Source: JAWLBY01 sp041687455 (GTDB taxonomy: Bacteria; Pseudomonadota; Gammaproteobacteria; Xanthomonadales; Xanthomonadaceae). From it: a DNA stretch of 64,000 nucleotides. A program made the translations under genes and the position numbers. The stretch is taken from assembly GCA_041687455.1 (NCBI GenBank), contig JAWLBY010000002.1:62001-126000 (forward strand), given 5' to 3'. Positions 18,161 through 28,505 of the stretch are shown one piece after another (the first letter of the stretch is position 1; every line of letters begins with the position of its first letter). The notes beneath the pieces are model-generated. The model was given only the letters and a program-made list of their open reading frames with translations, did not search any database and was not told the DNA's origin.

Positions 18161-18369
18161 GGCCGCGGTGGGCGTGCACCGCGGCGAGGGCGATGCAGGC
18201 CAGAGGCAGTGAAAGATTCGAGCGCCGTGGCGAAACCGGCTTCCAACGACTGCGGCAATGAGAGACTTCGCGAAGTCCAGGCGATTCAGCGAGCCCAGCG
18301 ATGGCGCGCGAATCTCCGTTGGCCTGACACCGCCGCAGACGTCCACGGTCGTGGCAGGCGGGCGAACTC

Positions 18370-19071
18370 TCAGTTGCGCCGGACCACCACGACGGTGACG
18401 TTGTCCGAGCCGCCCCCATCGAGGGCGGCCAGGATCAACTGATCGACACACTCCTGCGCCGACAGTTCGGTGCGGCCGAGGATCCGCGCGATGGTCTGGT
18501 CGTCGACTTCCTCGGTCAGGCCGTCGCTGCACAGCAGCAACTGCATGCCGGGGCGGAACTCGCCGGTGATCGTCTCGACCTTCAGGCTGCCCGGGTCGGT
18601 GACGCCGAGCGCCTGCGTGACGACGTTGCGGTGCGGATGGCTGCGCGCCTGTTCCGGCGTGATCGCACCCTGGTCGATCAGTTCCTGCACGTAGGAGTGA
18701 TCCTGCGACAGTTGCCGCAGTTCGCCGTTCCAGAGGTAGGCGCGGCTGTCGCCTACCCAACTGACTTCGAAGCGCCCATCACTCAGGCGCGCGGCCGCAA
18801 CGGTGGTTCCCATCGGCAATGCTTCGGCGCGCCGGCGCGAGTGGCTGATGATCTCCTCGTCGGCACGGCGAATCGCATCGGCGAGCGGCTTGCCGGAATG
18901 GGTCTCGCGGACGATCGTGTCGCGTGCCAGCGCACTGGCCACTTCACCGAATTCATGTCCGCCCATGCCGTCTGCCACCAGCCACAACCCCAGTTCGGCG
19001 TCGCCGTAGTAGGTGTCTTCGTTGTGCTCGCGGCGCAGGCCGACATGGCTCAGGTGGCCGAACTCGATCAT
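18370..19071 (-). CDS. PP2C-family Ser/Thr protein phosphatase
   Basis: This 233-residue cytosolic metal-dependent phosphatase would reverse Ser/Thr phosphorylation. Family motifs are in order: NED (17-19), DGMGG (34-38), GDSR (107-110), SDG (182-184) and GSDN (221-224), giving the aspartates that bind two metal ions. ATG at 19071 has GGAAG before it and starts MIEFGHLSHVG, like bacterial homologues. A longer in-frame extension to 19161 is less likely. It lies downstream of the giant autotransporter on the same strand and faces the kinase gene. Confidence 0.93.
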   Translation of the reverse strand: MIEFGHLSHVGLRREHNEDTYYGDAELGLWLVADGMGGHEFGEVASALARDTIVRETHSGKPLADAIRRADEEIISHSRRRAEALPMGTTVAAARLSDGRFEVSWVGDSRAYLWNGELRQLSQDHSYVQELIDQGAITPEQARSHPHRNVVTQALGVTDPGSLKVETITGEFRPGMQLLLCSDGLTEEVDDQTIARILGRTELSAQECVDQLILAALDGGGSDNVTVVVVRRN

Positions 19072-19267
19072 GCAGGCTTCCTGTCCTGAAGGCGGCAGTG
19101 GAAATGCAGCCGGGCGGCCGGCTGGCCGGGAATGGGCACTCTCACACGGCGCTCCGAACAAGGATGCGCCGCATCATGCCGCGTGGCGTTTGTGGCGCGC
19201 AAGCAGTGAGCCCCAGTCTTCAACCGGCGACACTGCGGACTGCCTGCTGCGACAGTGCGTTGCACGA

Positions 19268-22200
19268 TCAGAACTCGATCCGGCCGCCGATCGACAGCGT
19301 TCCCTGGCTGAGCCGTGACGCGCCCATCAGTTGTTCGTAGAACACGTACACCGATCGGCCACCCGGGAACAGCGCCGACAGACCAACGCCGACATTGAAA
19401 TAGTCGGTGTCGACCTCGCTGCCGAACTGCTGCAGCAGCGACTGTGTCGGATCGTTGATGAAGCTGGCAGTCAGGCGAGCCGGATCGTCACGGAACTCGT
19501 GCTCCCATTCGACCTGTGCGGTCGGCATCAGGATGCCCCAGTCGCGACTGAGGACATAGGTCGCCTTGCCGCCGAGCGAGGTCGTGAACGAGTTCAGCGT
19601 GCGCGACTGGTAGCGAAGGCCGAGGCCCGAGCCCGGGCGGTCGCTCAGCATCCGCTCGTCGTAGCCATCGAGATCGACCCGCGAGTAGTTGCCGCGCAGG
19701 TAGGTGCCGAGATTCCATGGGCCCTTCTGGAAGTCGCGACCGAACGACACCGCTGCGCCGAGCAGATCGCCGTCGGTTTCACCGCGTGCGCGCTGGTCGA
19801 TGTTGGTGCGGCTGCCGTCAAGCGCGGTGATCGAGTAGCGGATGAAGCGGTCGAGCGTGTAGCTGTTGCTGCCATAGCTCAGCACGCCATCGAGATACCA
19901 GTTGCGTTCGTTGAACCAGCTCGCGTAACCGTTGACGGTCCAGCCGCGGGTGTCGAGGTTGCCGAAGTTGCCGCGCACCTCACTGTCGTGCCGGGCATAG
20001 CCGAGCGAGACGCCGGCGACCAGACGGTCGGTGAAGCGGTAGTCGACGCCGAGGGTCAGCCCGCTGGTATCGAAATCGAAACCCGGGTTCTGGCCGTCCT
20101 CACGCGACTTGCCGCGACCGATCGTGCCGGTGGCGAAGAAGCCCCAGCGATCGAACCCGCTGCCGGCCTCGCCGTTGTCCGACGTCGCGTCATCGGCGCC
20201 AACCGCATACGGCAGCAGGCCGAGCGGCAGCACTCCGGTCGGCGTCCACAGCCCGACGTTGAACTGGTTGCCGTTGCCATTGCCGTTCGGCTGGCGCAGC
20301 GTCTGGAAGCGCGTGTTCATGTTGTTGAACTGCGCATCGAGCGTTTCGAAACCGGCATCGACCATCGAATTGGTCAACTGCGGCGGCAACTGGTCGAGGG
20401 CCTGTTCGACCTCGTCCGGGTTGTCGCCGGCATTGTCGATCAGTTCGAGGCAGCGCTGGTACAGGTCTTCCTGCTCCGGGGTGCGACTCGCGAGCGCCGC
20501 CAGCGCAGGACACGCGGCATCGATCACTTCGCTGGTTTCCTGCTGCCGCGGATCGAGGGTCGGAATGTTGGCGACGCCGCCTGCCAGTTCGAACATGACC
20601 GGCGGAATCGCCGAATCCGCCACTTCGGCCTGCACCCGCGCCAGCCCCGGCAGCAGCACCCGGGCGATGTTGCTGCTGCGGCCCTGTGCGTCGGTCTGCG
20701 TGGTATCGGCGTCGAGACCGGCGTTTGGCCGGCTCTCGTTGCCGATCTGCACCTCGGGCGCGGTCCAGGTGATCGTCACGTTCTGCAGCGGCTGGCCGCT
20801 GCCGTCGACCAGCTCGACCACCAGCGGCTGCGACGGGTCGTTGGTCGGCACGGTCTGGCCATCGCCCGACACCAGCCGCAACTCGCCGACGATGCCGACT
20901 GCCTCGGCCTCGAACACGGCTTCGGCGCCGCCGGGCAGCACCGCGCGGACGCGGTTGTTGCCCGGTGCAGGCCCCAGCGTCAGCCGGTTGCGTGCTTCGC
21001 CGTTGCCGTCAGTCTGCGTCGATGCGAAACGCAGGCTGCCGCCGCCTTCGATCACTTCCCATCCGACCGTGACGCCGGCCAGCGACTTGCCTGGTGGTGG
21101 CGCGATTCTCAGCACGAAGTCCTCGGCCAGTTCCTGGCCAGGGGGGGCAGACTGACCGTTGCCCTGCAGCGGGCCGTCGAACACGACCGTGGTCGCCTCC
21201 AGCATGAAGTCGACGCTGGCGCTGCCGTCGCTGCTGCTCGCCCGGACCAGGGCGACGCCTGGGGTGTCGCCATAACGGAACGAGACGCTGGTGCGGCCGT
21301 TGCCGTCGGTCAGGGTCTCGCTCTGGTCGAGCACCAGCGGACCGCTGAGCACCGACCATGCGATCGGCGCCGCCGCGTCGGGAGCGCCGTTCGCATCGCG
21401 CAGTTCGACCTGCAGCGGCTGCGCGCCGGCGGTCTGGACCGGGCCGCGCTGGCCGTTGCCGCCGACGATCGTCAGTGCGGTGTCGAGTGCGACCGCAGTG
21501 ACGACATACGAGGTCGTCGCGGCCGGTGCATCGGCGCGGCTGGCGGTGACCGTGATCGGACCCGGTGTGCTGCCGAACGTCAGTGCGACGCCGGTCGCGC
21601 CGCTGCTGTCGGTGACGGTCTGCGTCGCATCGAGGCTCGCATCACCGTTGACCTGCCAGTTCACCGTCACACCGGCGGCCGGCAGGTCGGAATCCTGTGC
21701 GACCGCGCGCAGCGGATTGGTGAGCGTGCTGCCCAGCGGCCCGCTCTGGCCGTCGCCGGAGCCGGTGGCCGGCTTGCTCAGTGTCTTGACGACAGTCCCC
21801 TGCACCGTGGCAGTGAAGCTCGTGCTGCGGCTCGAATCGGTGCGCGTGGCAGTGATCGTGACGGAGCCGGGAGCAGCGGTCGGTGCCAGCGTGACGTTGA
21901 CCTGAGCCTTGCCGGTCGCGGCGGCGGTCGGCGTCGACGTCGCATCGAGGGTCGCCGCACCGGTCGGGCTGACCGACCACTCGACGGTGACCGGCGATGC
22001 CGGCAGCGCGCCGTTGTCCTGCGCCTCGACCACCAGCGGCTGCCCGAGCGGCTGCCCGGCGAGTGCGGACTGACCGTTGCCGGAGACGATCATCAGGGTC
22101 TGCGTGAACTCGACCACTTCGACCGCGACCTGCACCGTCGTCGGCGGCTGGCCGCTCAACAGCGGATCGAATGTCGCGGTAATGGTGTAGTTGCCGATCG

Positions 22201-25200
22201 CAGTGGCACTGAAATCATTGAGCGCGACGCCACTGGCATCGGTGAACGAGCTTGGTAGCGACAGCGTGCCGCCGGACGCGGACCAGCTCACCGGAGCTGC
22301 CGCGAGCGGCGTCGCGCCGGCCGAGCCGGTGCGCTCGACGACGACCATCAGCGACGCCGGCTGGCTGGGCAGGGTCTGGGCCGGGTCGCTCTGGCCGGCG
22401 TCGAGCCGGATCGCGTACGACGAGGCCGTGACCGGCAGCGTGAATTCGACCGGCGTGCGGCCGGTCGCCGTCGCGCGAACGACGATGTCCGCCAGGTCGC
22501 GGCCTAGCACGATCGCGGGGCTGCTGGCGAAACCGCCGACGGACACCGCGTTCGCAGTCGTCGCGCCACCGACGAAAGTCGCGACGCCGGAGATGATGTC
22601 GAAGCTGACCGCGACGCCGTCTTCCGGCGTGTTGCTGGTGCCGTCGAACGTGAACGTCTCGGTCACAACGCCGTCGATGGTCTCGTCGGTGTAGTTCGGA
22701 CCCGCCGGGGACGCGTGCGGCGCCATCTCGCGAGCGAAGCCGGTGATCGTGACCGATTCCGAGAGTGGCGCGGCCTGGATCGCCTTGCCCGGCGTCGGGC
22801 CGTTGTAGGTCGCCGTGACCAGCGCCGGACCGGTTTGCGACGGCGTGAACGTGACGACTGCCTTGCCACCGGCATCGGTCGCGCTGCTCGGGCTGGACAA
22901 GGTGCCGGCCGCAGTCGGGCTGACGCTCCATTCGATCGTCTGGCCCGCCAGCCCGGCGCCGCCCTGGCTCAGCGACACCACCAGCTCGCGCGCGATGCCG
23001 ACCTCGGCGTCGGCGGCGCCGCCGAGCGGATCGTCGAATACCAGTTCGAAAATCTGTTCGGCCACCGTCACCGTGTAGCTGGCGGTCGTGGTCGGCGCGC
23101 CCATCGGGTACTCGGCCTGCACCGTGTAGGTGCCGTCGAGATCGGCCTGGAACGCGACGCCGACCAGGCCGGCCACGGTCGTGTCGGACTCCGGTGTCAG
23201 GAATGCCGAATGCCCGGTCGGACCGGACAGGATCTGGAAGTGCACCAGTGCGCCGTCGACGTCGGTGGTGGCGATGCCTTCACGCTGCAGCCGCGCATTC
23301 AACGCGATCGGCGTGTTGTTGGGGCCGGACGGCGTCGCATCGGACGCCGACGGCGGGCTCAGCACGAAGCGGTAGTTGTCGAAATCCGGGAACGTCACCG
23401 TGGCGTCCGGATTGTCGGCCCGATGCGCCTTGACGACGACCAGGCCCGGCGTACCGGTGAAGGTCAGGTTGGCAGTGGCACGCCCATCCGTGCTGCCCGC
23501 GGTGCTGTTTGGCGTGATCGTCGCCGAGCCGACCGAGCTTGCATCGATCTGCCAGTTGATCTGCGGCATCACGGTCGAGAACGAGCCGTCGTCGTCGGCC
23601 TGTACCGTCAGTGCGAGCACGTCGCCGTTCCGGCCTTCGCCGCCGGGCGGCGATATCAGCGCCAGCGTACGGCTCGGTGCGGTCACATTGACCGTGAAGT
23701 CGACGGTCACGGCCGGCACGCCCGTGATCATCGGGTCGAACGTCGCCGTGACGGTGTAGGTGCCGGGCGCGTTGAGTTGCGGCGTGAAGGTGGTCGACGC
23801 GAGCCCGTCGGAGCCGGTCGCCGGCGAGGTCGGCGGTGCCAGTGATCCGATGGCCGGGTCGACCGACCAGCTCACGTCGGCGTCGGGCAGTCCCGACGGC
23901 GTGCCACCGGTGTCGCGGCGTACCTGCACCTCGAGCACCGCGTTCTGCGTGTCGTCGATATTGAACGACGCGGCCGAGCTGGCAACCATGGTGTAGTTCG
24001 ACGCCACGACATCATAGGTAGCCGGCAGCGGGGTCCGGTTCGGTGCCGATGCTTCGATCAGGATGTCGTCACCGGTGCGGCCGATCAGCACCACGCCACT
24101 CGATGCCAACCCGTTCGCATCCGATGCGACGACCACTGTGGTAGTGCCGCTGTTCTGGAACACGGCGTCGCCCGACGTGATCGTGAACGTGACCGGCACG
24201 CCGGCCTCCGGCAACGGGCTGCCGCCGGAGTTCTTCTCGACGTAGATGACCGCCGGCGTCGCCGGCTCCTCGCCGAAGTACGGCCCGAAATCAGTCGGGT
24301 CGCTGCTGTAGGTCATGCCGTACGAGACGACGTTGAGATTGTGCGAGGCGGCGACGTCCGGATTGCCGGAGATCGACGCATCGAAATAGATGATGCCTTC
24401 GGTCACTCCGGCGGTCGAAAAGGTCGCTTCGCCGGCAGCGTTGGTCGCGGCAGTCGTACCCGATGTCGGGTTGATCGAGCCGACACCGTCGAACTGGCTC
24501 CATTGCAACGCATGGCCGGGGATACCGTTGCCGAGCCCGTCGGCCAGTTTCAGCGTGAACGTCGTCGGGGCTGCCCCGGCGATGATTTCGGCCGGCGGCG
24601 AGACGAACGTCAGGTTCGCGCCGGTGACAGCCAAGCTGAAGGTGTGCGACTGCTGGCCGGTGCCGATGCTCTTGGCGAAACCGAGCGACGGGTATGTGGC
24701 GGTGATCAGAAAGGTATCTTCCTGGAACAGCCAACCGAGGCCATCCAGCAGTACGTCGAACGGCAGCGATGCCTGGCCGCCGAGCGTGGGCGTGCATCCG
24801 TAGATGCTGCTGCCCTGGCTACTGGACGCCGACCACTCGACGCATTCGGAATCCGGCGCGGGCTGGCCGTCGACGGAAATCTCGACGACGAACTCGGCCG
24901 ATGCCGGATCATCCAGGAAGGTCAGCACGGTCGGCGGCGTGCCGACCGGCGTGACGCTGTTGATCGCGTCGACGAATACAAAATACGGATTGGGGGAGAC
25001 ACTGATTGCGCTTTCCGGCCCGGCACCATCCGGATCCCAACTGATCACCAGTCCGTAGCTGCCGGCCCTGGTCGCCATCAGGCTGGCAGTGGTCAGGCCG
25101 GACGGGTCGGGAACCCCTGGCTGCGTCTGATAGGCAATGTCCGTGTAGGCGCTGGTGAATGACCAGTTCAGCGTGCCGGTGCTGACCAGCACACCGTTGT

Positions 25201-25393
25201 CGCGGGTCTCGACCTGGACATCGAATGGCGCCGACGTGTCGCCGATCGGGCTGTTGACGACCTGGATATCGAATGGGGCGGCGATTGCGCCGAGGCTGGT
25301 CGCCCACAGCACGGCCATGGCCGCAATCGAGCGCCATGCTCGCCCAGTGCCCGGGTGGAGCCGAGAGCGGTCAGCAATTACCCGGAAACCCAT
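19268..25393 (-). CDS. Giant Ig-domain surface protein with C-terminal autotransporter barrel
   Basis: This protein has 2041 residues. An extended N-terminal signal (about residues 1-39, hydrophobic AMAVLWATSLGAIAA) is followed by roughly 14 tandem bacterial Ig-like (invasin/Big-type) domains to about residue 1600, each with phrases such as GTYTVTATFD and VSWSVSP. A linker with a Cys pair and an Asn/Gly-rich stretch (about 1620-1720) leads to a beta barrel of about 300 residues with alternating strands, ending GGRIEF with terminal Phe. It should be exported and displayed on the outer membrane, perhaps as an adhesin. AGGGGAAG precedes the ATG. It is divergent from the caspase-like gene. Confidence 0.9.
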   Translation of the reverse strand: MGFRVIADRSRLHPGTGRAWRSIAAMAVLWATSLGAIAAPFDIQVVNSPIGDTSAPFDVQVETRDNGVLVSTGTLNWSFTSAYTDIAYQTQPGVPDPSGLTTASLMATRAGSYGLVISWDPDGAGPESAISVSPNPYFVFVDAINSVTPVGTPPTVLTFLDDPASAEFVVEISVDGQPAPDSECVEWSASSSQGSSIYGCTPTLGGQASLPFDVLLDGLGWLFQEDTFLITATYPSLGFAKSIGTGQQSHTFSLAVTGANLTFVSPPAEIIAGAAPTTFTLKLADGLGNGIPGHALQWSQFDGVGSINPTSGTTAATNAAGEATFSTAGVTEGIIYFDASISGNPDVAASHNLNVVSYGMTYSSDPTDFGPYFGEEPATPAVIYVEKNSGGSPLPEAGVPVTFTITSGDAVFQNSGTTTVVVASDANGLASSGVVLIGRTGDDILIEASAPNRTPLPATYDVVASNYTMVASSAASFNIDDTQNAVLEVQVRRDTGGTPSGLPDADVSWSVDPAIGSLAPPTSPATGSDGLASTTFTPQLNAPGTYTVTATFDPMITGVPAVTVDFTVNVTAPSRTLALISPPGGEGRNGDVLALTVQADDDGSFSTVMPQINWQIDASSVGSATITPNSTAGSTDGRATANLTFTGTPGLVVVKAHRADNPDATVTFPDFDNYRFVLSPPSASDATPSGPNNTPIALNARLQREGIATTDVDGALVHFQILSGPTGHSAFLTPESDTTVAGLVGVAFQADLDGTYTVQAEYPMGAPTTTASYTVTVAEQIFELVFDDPLGGAADAEVGIARELVVSLSQGGAGLAGQTIEWSVSPTAAGTLSSPSSATDAGGKAVVTFTPSQTGPALVTATYNGPTPGKAIQAAPLSESVTITGFAREMAPHASPAGPNYTDETIDGVVTETFTFDGTSNTPEDGVAVSFDIISGVATFVGGATTANAVSVGGFASSPAIVLGRDLADIVVRATATGRTPVEFTLPVTASSYAIRLDAGQSDPAQTLPSQPASLMVVVERTGSAGATPLAAAPVSWSASGGTLSLPSSFTDASGVALNDFSATAIGNYTITATFDPLLSGQPPTTVQVAVEVVEFTQTLMIVSGNGQSALAGQPLGQPLVVEAQDNGALPASPVTVEWSVSPTGAATLDATSTPTAAATGKAQVNVTLAPTAAPGSVTITATRTDSSRSTSFTATVQGTVVKTLSKPATGSGDGQSGPLGSTLTNPLRAVAQDSDLPAAGVTVNWQVNGDASLDATQTVTDSSGATGVALTFGSTPGPITVTASRADAPAATTSYVVTAVALDTALTIVGGNGQRGPVQTAGAQPLQVELRDANGAPDAAAPIAWSVLSGPLVLDQSETLTDGNGRTSVSFRYGDTPGVALVRASSSDGSASVDFMLEATTVVFDGPLQGNGQSAPPGQELAEDFVLRIAPPPGKSLAGVTVGWEVIEGGGSLRFASTQTDGNGEARNRLTLGPAPGNNRVRAVLPGGAEAVFEAEAVGIVGELRLVSGDGQTVPTNDPSQPLVVELVDGSGQPLQNVTITWTAPEVQIGNESRPNAGLDADTTQTDAQGRSSNIARVLLPGLARVQAEVADSAIPPVMFELAGGVANIPTLDPRQQETSEVIDAACPALAALASRTPEQEDLYQRCLELIDNAGDNPDEVEQALDQLPPQLTNSMVDAGFETLDAQFNNMNTRFQTLRQPNGNGNGNQFNVGLWTPTGVLPLGLLPYAVGADDATSDNGEAGSGFDRWGFFATGTIGRGKSREDGQNPGFDFDTSGLTLGVDYRFTDRLVAGVSLGYARHDSEVRGNFGNLDTRGWTVNGYASWFNERNWYLDGVLSYGSNSYTLDRFIRYSITALDGSRTNIDQRARGETDGDLLGAAVSFGRDFQKGPWNLGTYLRGNYSRVDLDGYDERMLSDRPGSGLGLRYQSRTLNSFTTSLGGKATYVLSRDWGILMPTAQVEWEHEFRDDPARLTASFINDPTQSLLQQFGSEVDTDYFNVGVGLSALFPGGRSVYVFYEQLMGASRLSQGTLSIGGRIEF

Positions 25394-25428
25394 GGTCTTC
25401 CCCTGAAACGATGAGCTGAGCGGATGCC

Positions 25429-25436
25429 AGTATACT
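25429..25436. promoter_or_regulatory. Palindromic AGTATACT in the divergent 85-bp promoter region
   Basis: The self-complementary AGTATACT supplies a good -10 (TATACT) on each strand between the autotransporter and the caspase-like gene. No strong -35 is visible on either side, so this is only a candidate shared promoter core. Confidence 0.35.
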
Positions 25437-25478
25437 CAGGACTCAGGCGCCATTAACCATCGATTCATCGGGGGCAGC

Positions 25479-27881
25479 ATGGGCATCAAGCGGCAGGGTT
25501 CACGGTCGGGCATGTCCGACTGGTGGGTGGGTTTCGGTGCTTGCAGTCTGGCCTTGCTGGCCGGCACGGCGACGCTTCCGGTCGAAGCGAAGAAGCCGTC
25601 GGTCCGCAATCCCGAAGATCTGCTGGTGGTCGACTGCCTGCTTCCGGGTCAAATTCGAAAGTTGGGTGCGCAGGCGACGTTCATGAGCGCACGGCGCCCG
25701 ATTCGCACCACGCAAGCCGACTGCGAGATCCGTGGCGGCGAGTATGTCGCCCATGATCGCGCCAACTACCAGACCGCACTGAAGGTCTGGATGGACCAGG
25801 CGATGGCCGGCAATGCCGAAGCGCAGAATTACGTCGGCGAGATCTATCTCAAGGGTCTCGGCACGCCGCCCGACTACGACATGGCGGCGGTCTGGCTGAA
25901 GAAGGCGGCCGAGCAGGGCAACAACCGCGCCAGGATCAATCTCGGTTACCTGTACGAGCAGGGTCTCGGCGTCGCCCAGGATCGTACCCGCGCGTTGAAT
26001 CTCTATCGTGAGGCGGCCGGCGTGCAGAACGACGAGCTTCTGTTCGCATCCGCGGTGCAGGTCCAGCTCGAGGCCAGGGACAGCGAGATCGGCGCATTGC
26101 GCAGCACGGTCGAACAGCAGCGGCAGGAGAGCGATCAACTGCGCGCGCGCGTCGCCGATCTCGAATCGCAACTGGCCCGCCGCCGGCAGGCGCTGCAGAC
26201 CTCGCAGTCGGAGCTGGAGCGCCTGAAGGGCCAACTGGCAGATGCACGCAAGGCGACCGGTGCCGATTTCGGCAGCACCGACCGGCAGCGCCAGTTGGTC
26301 AGCCAGCGCGAGAACGAGATCGATCGGCTGAAGATGCAGATCGCCGAGCAGCGCGCTGCCGTCGAGCGGCGCGAGCGTCAGCTCGCCCAGCAGGAGCAGG
26401 CGTTGAAGGCGCGCGAGCAGGCGCTCGCCAAAGGCAGCGCCGATGCGGCCGATGTGGCCGAGATCCGCGACCAGATCAGCCGGCTCACCGACGCGCTGGC
26501 CAGCACCCGGCAGCGCGCCGAGGCACTGCAGGCGCAACTGCTCGCCAGCCAGTCGATCCTCGAACAGGAGCGGCAGGAGTACCAGGCCGCCGTCGCGCGG
26601 ATCGAACAGGAGTACGCCGCGCGCAAGCAGGAAGACTGGCAGTTGATGAAGCTGCTGGAAACGCAGTTGTCGCAGCGTGAAGCGGAAGTGCGCGAACAGC
26701 AGATGCAGATCGCATCGCTGACCCAGCAGGTCGCGCTCGGCTCCGGCCAGTTGCTGGCCGCGGCGCCGACGCTCGAGATCGTCGACCCGCCGCTGACGCT
26801 GACCCGCGGCCGGCCGGCGGCGATGCTGCGCGGGCCGGCCGGCCGGCAGTCGATGACCGGCAAGGTGTCGAACCCGCAGGCGGTCGAACGGATCACCGTC
26901 AACGGCACGCCGGTGATCCTCGGCGACAACGGCCTGTTCCGGGCCAGCGTCGAAGTTCAGCCCGGCGGCTCGCTGATCTCGATCGCGGCAGTCGACCAGC
27001 GTGGCGCAGAGTCCACGCTCGAGTTCATGATGCTGCCGCAGGGGCAGGGCAGCCGCGCGGTCGCTGCCGGCGACGGCAGTCCGGCAGCATCGCGGCTGCC
27101 GAGCGGAGTCCAGCTCGGCCGCTACCATGCGATCGTGATCGGCAACAACAGCTACCAGAGCGGCAGCTTCGCGCCGCTGCAGAGCGCGGTCAACGATGCC
27201 ACTGCGGTCGCCCAGGTGCTGCGCGATCGCTACGGATACGATGCGCGTTTGCTGTTGAATGCGACCCGCTTCCAGATCCTGTCGGCGTTGAACGATGCAC
27301 GCGAGGCGCTCGGCCCCGACGACAACCTGCTGGTCTACTACGCCGGTCACGGCGACCTTGCCACCGACGCGAGGCAGGGCTACTGGATCCCGACCGACGG
27401 CCAGCCGGGTATGCCGAACACCTGGATATCGAACACCGCAGTCAGCGAGGTGCTGGAGACGATGAAGGCGCGTCACGTGCTGGTCGTCGCCGACTCCTGC
27501 TACTCGGGCGCGATGGCCGGCGCCGCGATGCCGGTCGCCAACCCGGCGGTGGCCGAGGGCAAGTGGAACGAGTGGGTCAGGACGATGGCCTCCGGCCGCT
27601 CGCGCACCGCGTTGACGTCGGGCGGCGTGCAGCCGGTGCCCGACACCGGGACCGGCAAGCATTCGTTCTTCGCCCGCGCATTCCTGAATGCGCTCGAGGA
27701 CAACAATCGGCTGCTCGAGACCCAGCAGTTGTTCCGCGAGATCACGTCGTCGCTGGCACTGGCGGCGGTCAACGCGCCGGTCACGCAGGTGCCGGAGTAC
27801 GCACCGATCCAGTTTGCCGGCCACGAGAACGGCGAGTTCTTCTTCCTGCCGTCGGCGAAGGGTGCCCGCACCGGCCCGTGA
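25479..27881 (+). CDS. Sel1-repeat / coiled-coil / caspase-like (C14) protein
   Basis: This 800-residue protein has an N-terminal hydrophobic segment (about 15-33, signal or anchor), two Sel1 repeats (about 97-180, YVGEIYLKGLGTPPDYDMA), and a long charged coiled coil (about 200-425, many Gln/Glu/Arg heptads). An Ig-like or fibronectin-like segment (about 430-530) and a C-terminal caspase-fold domain (about 545-790) follow. The catalytic dyad is intact: His624 in YYAGHGD and Cys674 in DSCYSG. Such prokaryotic orthocaspases usually cleave after basic residues, but the substrate here is unknown. It is divergent from the autotransporter and close to the kinase/phosphatase pair. Confidence 0.9.
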   Translation: MGIKRQGSRSGMSDWWVGFGACSLALLAGTATLPVEAKKPSVRNPEDLLVVDCLLPGQIRKLGAQATFMSARRPIRTTQADCEIRGGEYVAHDRANYQTALKVWMDQAMAGNAEAQNYVGEIYLKGLGTPPDYDMAAVWLKKAAEQGNNRARINLGYLYEQGLGVAQDRTRALNLYREAAGVQNDELLFASAVQVQLEARDSEIGALRSTVEQQRQESDQLRARVADLESQLARRRQALQTSQSELERLKGQLADARKATGADFGSTDRQRQLVSQRENEIDRLKMQIAEQRAAVERRERQLAQQEQALKAREQALAKGSADAADVAEIRDQISRLTDALASTRQRAEALQAQLLASQSILEQERQEYQAAVARIEQEYAARKQEDWQLMKLLETQLSQREAEVREQQMQIASLTQQVALGSGQLLAAAPTLEIVDPPLTLTRGRPAAMLRGPAGRQSMTGKVSNPQAVERITVNGTPVILGDNGLFRASVEVQPGGSLISIAAVDQRGAESTLEFMMLPQGQGSRAVAAGDGSPAASRLPSGVQLGRYHAIVIGNNSYQSGSFAPLQSAVNDATAVAQVLRDRYGYDARLLLNATRFQILSALNDAREALGPDDNLLVYYAGHGDLATDARQGYWIPTDGQPGMPNTWISNTAVSEVLETMKARHVLVVADSCYSGAMAGAAMPVANPAVAEGKWNEWVRTMASGRSRTALTSGGVQPVPDTGTGKHSFFARAFLNALEDNNRLLETQQLFREITSSLALAAVNAPVTQVPEYAPIQFAGHENGEFFFLPSAKGARTGP

Positions 27882-28092
27882 CCGGCAGCGGGCAACCGCG
27901 GCACGACGTTGTTGCCGCGGGCCGGTGCCGGCGGGCCCGCGTGCGTGGCTGAAGGCTGAAGCCGTTCGCGACGATTGTTGCGTCCGGTAGCACGGACGCC
28001 CGCCGGCGCTTGCCGGAACTCGAACGGGTGCGTATCATCCGCGCCCTTCCCCCCGACCACGGGGAGCGTCGCGCGCAATGCCGACGGTCTGC

Positions 28093-28185
<93 letters not shown>

Positions 28186-28210
28186 TTTTCGGCCGAAGGC
28201 CGCATCCAGA

Positions 28211-28504
28211 CTACACTGCAGCCATCTCGTCGCCGGGGCTACCCACGGCTGTACCCACGTCGCGCGCAGCGATCTGATCAGCGATCCAGCGGTCGATCTC
28301 CCGCTCTGACCAGCGCGCCCGCCCGCACACCTTGATCGGCTTCGGGAACAAGTCGTCCGCGATCATCTGGTAGATCGCCGTCTTCTTGAACCCAACCCGA
28401 TCCTCGACCATCTTCATGGCGACCAGACGGTCCCGCATCGGCGCCGCCGCCACCGCGCTCGCTGGCCCGTCGGCCGCATGACGCTCTCGTTCCGCGCTTC
28501 GCAT
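28211..28504 (-). CDS. AlpA-family DNA-binding protein, probable excisionase
   Basis: This 97-residue protein has a MerR-like winged helix: VGFKKTAIYQMIADDLFPKP followed by GRARWSEREIDRWIADQI, the AlpA/Xis signature (helix-turn-helix, then a FPKPIK wing, then W-x-E-x-E-I-D-x-W). AlpA-like proteins act as recombination directionality factors or activate integrase genes in phages and islands. ATG at 28504 is chosen because AGGAGCTGAG precedes it. It is the last gene of the leftward phage operon and lies beside tRNA-Ser. No integrase gene is next to it, which is unusual. Confidence 0.8.
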   Translation of the reverse strand: MRSAERERHAADGPASAVAAAPMRDRLVAMKMVEDRVGFKKTAIYQMIADDLFPKPIKVCGRARWSEREIDRWIADQIAARDVGTAVGSPGDEMAAV

Positions 28505-28505
28505 C

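Noticed and set aside
17473..18442. Several overlapping open frames of 80-250 codons in the kinase/phosphatase gap
   Set aside because: They cross the REP-like and direct repeats, lack ribosome sites and recognisable composition, and overlap on several frames at once.
19331..22258. A 975-codon plus-strand frame inside the autotransporter
   Set aside because: It is the complement of the Ig-domain and barrel coding sequence. It has no start context or recognisable domain.
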